A stretch of DNA of 20,785 nucleotides from SAR86 cluster bacterium (lineage in GTDB: Bacteria; Pseudomonadota; Gammaproteobacteria; Magnimaribacterales; D2472): the NCBI GenBank assembly GCA_016779505.1, contig JADHNM010000014.1, positions 1 through 20,785 on the forward strand, written 5' to 3'. Below are positions 15,659 to 20,785 of this stretch, one piece after another. Position numbers and translations under genes: made by a program. The stretch's first letter is position 1; each line of letters begins with the position of its first letter. Under the pieces are notes generated by a model. The model saw only the letters and a program-made list of their open reading frames with translations. It ran no database searches and had not been told where the DNA came from.

Positions 15659-16200
15659 TACACTATCACCCCCTTAAATGATTGACGATGAAAGCAGGTA
15701 TAGCCTGATTTCCTAAGAGCAGCTAAGTGATGAGCAGTTCCATAACCCTTATTTTTTGCAAAATCATAAATTGGGTATTTTTTATCAAGCTTTTTCATGA
15801 AATCATCTCTATGTACTTTAGCAATAATTGAGGCTGCTGAAATTTCTGAAATTAGCTTATCGCCTCCAATAACTGCCTTACAATTTACCCCAACATTTGG
15901 GGTAAATTTTCCATCAACATAAACTAAATCTGGTGTGATGGGTAAATTCATTATAGCCTCTTGCATGGCAAGCAATGTTGCTTGATGAATATTTATCTCG
16001 TCAATTTTATCATTTGAGATACTGGCAAAAGTATAAATAGATTGTTCTTTAATTATTTCAGATAAAATTTGTCTTTTGGAAGGAGAAATCTCCTTTGAAT
16101 CTTTTAATTCTAAAATAGGATTCTTTAAAATCACAGCTGCAGCTGTGACAGGACCAGCTAGGGCACCCCTTCCAACCTCATCGACTCCAGCAATAATCAC
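15658..16200 (-). CDS. rnhB: Ribonuclease HII
   Basis: RNase HII cleaves RNA in RNA/DNA hybrids and starts removal of misincorporated ribonucleotides. The 180 residues hold the family's acidic set: Asp7 and Glu8 in GVDEVGRGALAGPV, Asp96 in YVDGKF and Asp132 in AKVHRDD, and the tyrosine-containing KGYGTAHH near residue 151. The start codon is GTG (16198-16200), overlapping the lpxB stop as GTGA. The conserved lpxB-rnhB-dnaE order supports the assignment. Nothing unusual apart from the start codon. Confidence 0.95.
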   Translation of the reverse strand: MIIAGVDEVGRGALAGPVTAAAVILKNPILELKDSKEISPSKRQILSEIIKEQSIYTFASISNDKIDEINIHQATLLAMQEAIMNLPITPDLVYVDGKFTPNVGVNCKAVIGGDKLISEISAASIIAKVHRDDFMKKLDKKYPIYDFAKNKGYGTAHHLAALRKSGYTCFHRQSFKGVIV

Positions 16201-17321
16201 AATAGATTATCTATTGCATCAGCGGCAACCTCAAAACCTTCTCCAAGCATAGAATCATTAATCTGCGAGAGATAAGACTGATATTTTTCAGGTTTCGATA
16301 ATATTTTAGAAAAACTTCTAACAATTGCGTCAGGCGTTAAGTCATGTTGAATTAATTCTGGGAAAATGTGCTCCTGCAACAGTATATTTGGCAGCCCAAC
16401 AAACGGAGTTCTGACCAATCTGCTCAAAATAGCATAATTTAGGCTATTGGTTTTGTAGCAAATGATAGGCACAGATCCTAAAACTGCTGCTTCTAGAGAA
16501 GCTGTACCTGAGGTAACAATAGAAATCGAAGACAATGAAAGAAAATCTTGAGCAGAATCAACAGACAGTTTGTAGGGGATTTCATTGATACCTTTTATTG
16601 ATTCTATCATCTCGGCTAATTTTTGATTTGCAGCTGGTATTAAAAAATATGAATTTGCATTTAAATTAAAAAGTTTTTTTGCTGCTTTGAGATAAACAGG
16701 CATTAATTGAGAAATTTCACTTGCTCTACTTCCAGGCAAAATACTAATAAAATCTCTTGATGCCTCTAAGTCATGTTTTATGATGATCTCATCATTATTT
16801 TTTGGCCTTAGTTGGCTAAATGGATGTCCTAAAAAAAAGCTTTGCATGTTTTTTTGATCATAAAAATTACATTCAAACTTAAATAAACACATTGTTAAAT
16901 CTACATAAGCCTGGATAGATTTAATCCTATTTTCTCTCCAACCCCAAACTGATGGGCTAACAACCTGAATTGTCTTAACGTTCTTTGGTTTTAGCTTTTT
17001 ATGAAAAAACATATTGAAATCAGGCGAGTCAACTCCAATAAAAATATCGATATCATTAGCAATAAAAAGATTTAATAGCTTTTTTCTAATTGAAAGAATT
17101 TTTGGGAGATTGATTAACGGATCAATAAGGCCCATTACATGAAGATCTTGATAATTAATTTCTGGAGGTGTGACAATATTACTAGAATTAACCTCAGGTC
17201 CTCCTAGGCCATACAAATCTATATCAAAGATACCTTGTAAGGATTCAATTAGTTTTGATCCCAGCCTATCCCCTGAGTGCTCTGCAGCAATGATGCCTAC
17301 TTTTATCTTTTTTTTTGACAC
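16197..17321 (-). CDS. lpxB: Lipid-A-disaccharide synthase
   Basis: LpxB is a GT19 glycosyltransferase that joins UDP-2,3-diacylglucosamine to lipid X to form the lipid A disaccharide at the inner membrane. The 374 residues fit the family (E. coli 382). Motifs are AEHSGDRLGSKL near the N-terminus, GVDSPDFN, VVSPSVWGWRENRI, ILPGSRASEI and SGTASLEAAVLGSVPIICYK. The start is GTG (17319-17321), directly after the lpxA stop with no gap; no in-frame ATG lies nearby upstream. The 3' end overlaps rnhB by four bases. Confidence 0.96.
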   Translation of the reverse strand: MSKKKIKVGIIAAEHSGDRLGSKLIESLQGIFDIDLYGLGGPEVNSSNIVTPPEINYQDLHVMGLIDPLINLPKILSIRKKLLNLFIANDIDIFIGVDSPDFNMFFHKKLKPKNVKTIQVVSPSVWGWRENRIKSIQAYVDLTMCLFKFECNFYDQKNMQSFFLGHPFSQLRPKNNDEIIIKHDLEASRDFISILPGSRASEISQLMPVYLKAAKKLFNLNANSYFLIPAANQKLAEMIESIKGINEIPYKLSVDSAQDFLSLSSISIVTSGTASLEAAVLGSVPIICYKTNSLNYAILSRLVRTPFVGLPNILLQEHIFPELIQHDLTPDAIVRSFSKILSKPEKYQSYLSQINDSMLGEGFEVAADAIDNLL

Positions 17322-18089
17322 CTATCGAAGTAAGCCTCTTTTAGATCTTTCTACCGAGGAAATAAAAGTAGTAAGCGCTGGATTATTATCTTGATTCAGT
17401 GAATGTAATTTTTTAATTGCATCTTCAAGAGAGTAACCTTTTCTATAAATAATACGATAGGCTTTTTTAACCAGGTTGACGGAATCATTATCAAAATTAT
17501 TTCGTTGCATTCCAACGGTATTAAGACCTATTGGCCTAGCTGGATTGGCTGCAACTTTAACAAATGCTGGTACATCCATAGTGATTAATGTATTCAGGCC
17601 TGTGAAAGAATAATCTCCCAAAGAGCAGAATTGATGAACTAAAGTAACAGCACCAAGAATTACATTATTTCCAACTGTTACATGTCCAGCTAATCCAGCA
17701 GTATTTGCAAATACATTTGCATCGCCAACCACGCAGTCATGAGCAATATGTGAGTAAGCCATAAATAAATTATCATCGCCTATAACTGTCTTAGACTTAT
17801 CTTGAACTGTGCCGCGATGGACCGTGACACCCTCTCGAAAAATATTATTTTTACCAATTTCTAGGGTAGTTGCTTCACCATCATATTTTTTATCAGGGGT
17901 ATCTTCCCCAATAGTAGAAAATTGATAAAAAATATTCCCTGCACTGATCTTAGTTGGTCCCTTAATAACTACGTGAGAATGAAGAATGCAATTGGGACCT
18001 ATTTCGACATTAGGTCCAATGACGCAAAAAGGACCAATTTTGACCGATGGATCAATTTTTGCAGAGGAGTCAATAACAGAATTAGTCAT
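17322..18089 (-). CDS. lpxA: UDP-N-acetylglucosamine acyltransferase
   Basis: LpxA transfers a 3-hydroxyacyl chain from ACP to the 3-OH of UDP-GlcNAc, the first step of lipid A synthesis. The 255 residues form a left-handed beta-helix of hexapeptide repeats (for example IDPSVKIGPFCVIGPNVEIG) plus a C-terminal helical part. Catalytic His117 is in SHIAHDC, equivalent to E. coli His125, with His114, His136 and His152 matching its other conserved histidines. The residue aligned to E. coli Gly173, which sets acyl-chain length, is Leu165 (codon 17595-17597), suggesting a chain shorter than C14. It lies two bases after fabZ and abuts lpxB. Confidence 0.96.
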   Translation of the reverse strand: MTNSVIDSSAKIDPSVKIGPFCVIGPNVEIGPNCILHSHVVIKGPTKISAGNIFYQFSTIGEDTPDKKYDGEATTLEIGKNNIFREGVTVHRGTVQDKSKTVIGDDNLFMAYSHIAHDCVVGDANVFANTAGLAGHVTVGNNVILGAVTLVHQFCSLGDYSFTGLNTLITMDVPAFVKVAANPARPIGLNTVGMQRNNFDNDSVNLVKKAYRIIYRKGYSLEDAIKKLHSLNQDNNPALTTFISSVERSKRGLLR

Positions 18090-18091
18090 AC

Positions 18092-18532
18092 TTACTTAGG
18101 TCGATCTGCACAAAGTATGGATGCCTCACAGACATTTCTTCCGTTTACTTCAGCCTTACAATCAAATTTCCAAATCCCTCTTTTTTCAGATCTAATGCTT
18201 GCATATAAATTAATTATTTCACCAGGGCTTACAGGATTTTTAAATCTAACTTTATCAGCACCAGCAAAATAATAGATACTACCCTCTTCTGGAGTCTTGC
18301 CCATAGTCATAAACCCTAAAATACCGGCAGCTTGAGCAAGAGCCTCAATAATTAAAACCCCTGGCATGACTGGCTTATTGGGAAAATGGCCATTGAAAAA
18401 ATCTTCATTGATTGAAACATTTTTTTGAGCATGAATAGTTTTACCCAATTCAACTGAAACAATTTTATCGACAAACAAAAATGGATATCTATGTGGTAAA
18501 TGTTTTAGTATGTCTGAAAATTCATAGCTCAT
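18092..18532 (-). CDS. fabZ: 3-hydroxyacyl-ACP dehydratase
   Basis: FabZ dehydrates 3-hydroxyacyl-ACP in fatty acid elongation and competes with LpxA and LpxD for the same substrates, which explains its place between them. The hot-dog fold motifs are LPHRYPFLFVD (12-22), the catalytic His49 in FFNGHFPNKPVMPG, and Glu63 in LIIEALAQAAG. I chose the ATG at 18530-18532 (146 residues) because it overlaps the lpxD stop (ATGA) and matches the family N-terminus. A longer frame to 18574 would overlap lpxD by 46 bases and adds residues with no family match. Confidence 0.96.
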   Translation of the reverse strand: MSYEFSDILKHLPHRYPFLFVDKIVSVELGKTIHAQKNVSINEDFFNGHFPNKPVMPGVLIIEALAQAAGILGFMTMGKTPEEGSIYYFAGADKVRFKNPVSPGEIINLYASIRSEKRGIWKFDCKAEVNGRNVCEASILCADRPK

Positions 18533-19461
18533 TTTGATTTCCTTTGTTTGATGAAGACTGAAGACTTGGCCCAATCTTTTTGTTCTTGTGCGGGCATTAT
18601 ACCGACATAATTTCCAGGCTTATCAATGCTTTTTGTGATGAGGGTATGAGCACCAATTAAAACATTATCGGTAATTTTTAAATGGCCTAGAATCCCAGAC
18701 AAACCTCCCATTTGTAGATTTTTTCCTATGGTTGTCGAACCAGCTATAGCACAAGATGCTGCAATTGCTGAATTCTCACCCAAAATTACATTGTGGGCAA
18801 TGTGAACTTGGTTATCTAATTTCACTCCATTATGAATTTCTGTATTGTCTATGGCTCCTCTGTCAATAGTGCACCCAGCTCCAATTTCTACGTTATCACC
18901 AACTATCAATTTACCTAATTGTTCAATTTTGATGTAGTCGTCTTTATGTGGGGCATACCCGAAGCCATCAGAACCCAGTATTGAATTAAAATGAATAATG
19001 GTATTTTCTCCAATCTCTACGTTCATTACCAAAGAAGAATTGGCATGAACAATTGAATTTTTACCTATTTTACATTCAGGGCCTATGTAGACATTGGGGC
19101 CAATGACAGAAGACTCATGTACCTCGGATGATTCATGGATATAGTGGGAAGTAGGTTTTTCACTATATGGGTTTCTATGCTTTGCAAACAATGAAGAAAT
19201 TTTTGCGTAAGCAACATAGGGGTCATCTGCAATAATTCCTGGTGTTTTAAGCTCCAGAGATAACTCAGGACTAACTATAATTGCAGAGGCAGATGAGTCA
19301 CTAAGAAATTTATTATATTTTGGGTTAGCTATAAAAGAAATGCATCCAGAGGATGCATTTTGGATTGTTGCTATTGAGTGGATGACGACCGCAGGATCAC
19401 CAACCAACTTACCTTGAACCTTATCAGCTAAGTCTTTTAGGCTATACGATGGCCCGGACAA
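18529..19461 (-). CDS. lpxD: UDP-3-O-(3-hydroxyacyl)glucosamine N-acyltransferase
   Basis: LpxD adds the second, N-linked 3-hydroxyacyl chain to UDP-acyl-glucosamine in lipid A synthesis. An N-terminal uridine-binding domain (1-100, with CISFIANPKYNKFL) is followed by a left-handed beta-helix of hexapeptide repeats. The catalytic His is His223 in QVHIAHNVILG, and SDGFGYAPH (164-172) is conserved. The 310 residues are about 30 fewer than in E. coli, mostly at the C-terminus. The start is TTG (19459-19461), two bases after the skp stop; the next in-frame ATG is more than 100 codons inside the conserved protein, so TTG must be used. The gene overlaps fabZ by four bases. Confidence 0.95.
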   Translation of the reverse strand: MSGPSYSLKDLADKVQGKLVGDPAVVIHSIATIQNASSGCISFIANPKYNKFLSDSSASAIIVSPELSLELKTPGIIADDPYVAYAKISSLFAKHRNPYSEKPTSHYIHESSEVHESSVIGPNVYIGPECKIGKNSIVHANSSLVMNVEIGENTIIHFNSILGSDGFGYAPHKDDYIKIEQLGKLIVGDNVEIGAGCTIDRGAIDNTEIHNGVKLDNQVHIAHNVILGENSAIAASCAIAGSTTIGKNLQMGGLSGILGHLKITDNVLIGAHTLITKSIDKPGNYVGIMPAQEQKDWAKSSVFIKQRKSK

Positions 19462-19463
19462 AC

Positions 19464-19997
19464 TTAGTTGTTGTCTGCGCCATTAGCTGCAGCAACGTCA
19501 AGCATTGATGTTACATCATCTGTAAGATCAAGAGCCGTGTCAGCAAATAAGATATTTTCTCTTCCAAGAAGCAGCTTGACTTCTTTGGCAGCAATTAATT
19601 CGGATAGAATCTTTTGAAGAGAAGGATTGAGATCTCTAAATACTTTGTCAGCAGTTTCACTTTGTTTAGCTTGAACCTTGCCAACAATAAACTCTATATC
19701 TTTACCTTTTTCTTGGATATCTCTTTGCATATCAGTGATTTCTTCTTGCGATAGAGTCTCAGCGTCTTTTTGGAGTTTTTCTGCAATGGCTTGACGCTCA
19801 GTTTGCAACAAAGTAGCCCTCTCAATATTGGCTGCATATTCAGTTTCTTCTTCTAGCGCCTTAAAAGCATCTTGAGCAACTTGCGTTGCTAAAACAGCAT
19901 TACGCATATCAATCACAGCAATGCCGTCTGCAGCAAAAGCTGGGATGGCTGCAAGCAATGATGCAATTAATAATGGTACAAATAATAAATTTTTCAT
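19464..19997 (-). CDS. skp: Periplasmic chaperone Skp (OmpH)
   Basis: Skp is a trimeric periplasmic chaperone that holds unfolded outer-membrane proteins on the way to BamA. The 177-residue precursor has a clear signal peptide (1-22) with cleavage expected after PAFA, then a short beta strand (IAVIDMRNAVLATQVAQDA) that begins like other Skp/OmpH proteins, and long charged helices (about 45-140) forming the tentacles as coiled coil. A strong ribosome site and a candidate promoter lie upstream. The bamA-skp-lpxD order is conserved in gammaproteobacteria. Confidence 0.92.
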   Translation of the reverse strand: MKNLLFVPLLIASLLAAIPAFAADGIAVIDMRNAVLATQVAQDAFKALEEETEYAANIERATLLQTERQAIAEKLQKDAETLSQEEITDMQRDIQEKGKDIEFIVGKVQAKQSETADKVFRDLNPSLQKILSELIAAKEVKLLLGRENILFADTALDLTDDVTSMLDVAAANGADNN

Positions 19998-20003
19998 CTT
20001 AAA

Positions 20004-20009
20004 CCCCTT
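20004..20009 (-). promoter_or_regulatory. Ribosome binding site of skp
   Basis: AAGGGG on the minus strand lies six bases before the ATG at 19995-19997. It is a good Shine-Dalgarno and fixes the skp start. Confidence 0.65.
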
Positions 20010-20024
20010 AAATGGTTGTTACAT

Positions 20025-20033
20025 TTTATATCA
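20025..20033 (-). promoter_or_regulatory. Putative extended -10 promoter before skp
   Basis: TGA TATAAA in the 63-base bamA-skp gap fits an extended -10 element and would give a leader of about 21 bases carrying the AAGGGG site. The -35 region is weak (TTAGTG at 17 bases). It may be an internal promoter of the bamA-to-tilS operon. AT richness makes this tentative. Confidence 0.35.
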
Positions 20034-20060
20034 ATTGAAATAAAAAACACTAACTAATCT

Positions 20061-20785
20061 CTAAAACACTTGTCCAATGGTGAACTGGAATTCTTCAGTT
20101 CTATCAAAAGGTCCATCATTAAATGGCTGAGAAAAACTAAAACTCATTGGACCAAATCCTGTAATCCAAGTTACTCCAACTCCAATTGAATATCTTAAAT
20201 CTTCGATTGATGGCTCAAAGCAGTTAACCTGATATTCCTGACAATCTGTTGAGAAAACATTACCAAAGTCTAAAAAGAATGCAGACCGCATGGATCTTTG
20301 GTCTTCAATCATTGGAAGTTTAAAGATAAGCTGAAGACTGCCTTCAACCAAGAAGTTGCCGCCAATAGGATCTCTGAGCTGCTGAAAACCATAAGGGTTT
20401 TGAGCAATAGAGTCTGGAACTCCGTCACCATCAGTATCAATGATCAAGGGGCACTCCCCTGTTTTTGCATCAAATTCATAGCATGGAGCTGGCGTTATTC
20501 TTGGACCTAAAGTATTTGATTCAAAGCCTCTCAATGAACGAGGGCCTCCTGAATAAAAATTTTCAAAGAAAGGAGTTATCTTGGTATCACCATACGCTCC
20601 TGTGTATCCAAGCTGCCCATCAAACCCAAAAACAAGATTAGCAAAGCCTAAAGGACGATAGAATTTTTGCCGAATGTTTGTTTTAAAATAGTTGAGATCG
20701 CTGCCTGGGATAGTGGCTTGTAGCATTATGTCTGTTGAAGACCCATATGTTGGAAACATGCCTCTATTTAAAGTAATTCTTGACT
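20061..20785 (-). CDS. bamA: Outer-membrane protein assembly factor BamA, C-terminal barrel (partial)
   Basis: BamA is the Omp85-family core of the machine that folds beta-barrel proteins into the outer membrane. About 240 C-terminal residues are seen; the N-terminal POTRA domains and early strands lie beyond the window. Visible parts are RGMFPTYGSS, ATIPGSDLNYFK, FFENFYSGGPRSLRGFESN with the conserved RGF of loop 6, and a final strand EFQFTIGQVF ending in Phe (beta-signal). After RGF, loop 6 carries two Cys (as in E. coli) and an added acidic DTDGDGVPD motif (20412-20438) that resembles a calcium-binding loop. It is the first gene, in transcription order, of the large operon in this window. 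Confidence 0.95.
   Translation of the reverse strand, partial: SRITLNRGMFPTYGSSTDIMLQATIPGSDLNYFKTNIRQKFYRPLGFANLVFGFDGQLGYTGAYGDTKITPFFENFYSGGPRSLRGFESNTLGPRITPAPCYEFDAKTGECPLIIDTDGDGVPDSIAQNPYGFQQLRDPIGGNFLVEGSLQLIFKLPMIEDQRSMRSAFFLDFGNVFSTDCQEYQVNCFEPSIEDLRYSIGVGVTWITGFGPMSFSFSQPFNDGPFDRTEEFQFTIGQVF

Noticed and set aside
17922..18272. Open frame of 116 codons on the plus strand spanning lpxA and fabZ
   Set aside because: It lies antisense to two conserved genes and its translation shows no recognisable motif.
1..20785. Mobile elements, CRISPR arrays, tRNA or rRNA genes, toxin-antitoxin or defence genes
   Set aside because: None seen: the coding sequence is continuous, of uniform style, and made of housekeeping or metabolic genes with no repeats or integrase-like proteins.

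Overview
The window is a compact, AT-rich stretch of a bacterial chromosome with almost no intergenic DNA. Genes abut or overlap by 1, 4, 8 or 11 bases and the largest gaps are about 60 bases. The order bamA-skp-lpxD-fabZ-lpxA-lpxB-rnhB-dnaE-accA-tilS and the pair holD-rimI are classic gammaproteobacterial arrangements. Low GC, tight packing, a type-2 LeuA, a luciferase-like oxidoreductase and a PaaG-type crotonase suggest a streamlined marine gammaproteobacterium (SAR86-like would fit). That placement is inference from gene content; no rRNA or tRNA gene is present to confirm it.

Right half (minus strand, from 20785 down to 9499): one long operon builds the outer membrane and its precursors. 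It begins with the 3' part of bamA, then skp, lpxD, fabZ, lpxA and lpxB (lipid A and acyl precursors), rnhB and dnaE (replication), accA (malonyl-CoA synthesis), tilS (tRNA-Ile modification) and a crotonase-fold enzyme. Six of the eight junctions from skp to tilS have gaps of 0-2 bases or 1-4-base overlaps, and four genes use TTG or GTG starts, which points to translational coupling.

Middle: leuA (plus strand) is divergent from holD-rimI (minus), with only 13 bases between the preferred start codons. leuA converges on the crotonase gene with an 8-base overlap. gpx (plus) converges on rimI with one base between them.

Left half (minus strand): gpx is divergent from a three-gene operon. Its first gene encodes an ElaA-type acetyltransferase fused through a transmembrane helix to a degenerate parvulin/SurA-like domain; then come a HupE/UreJ-like membrane protein and a luciferase-like monooxygenase. 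After it comes an arginine succinyltransferase operon, astA-astD-astB, with astB running off the window edge.

I found no mobile element, CRISPR array, prophage or defence island. The most unusual items are the GNAT-TM-PPIase fusion and its operon, a calcium-loop-like motif in BamA loop 6, a Leu at the LpxA acyl-chain ruler position, and two operon heads whose -10 box lies exactly 6 bases before the ATG, suggesting leaderless mRNAs.
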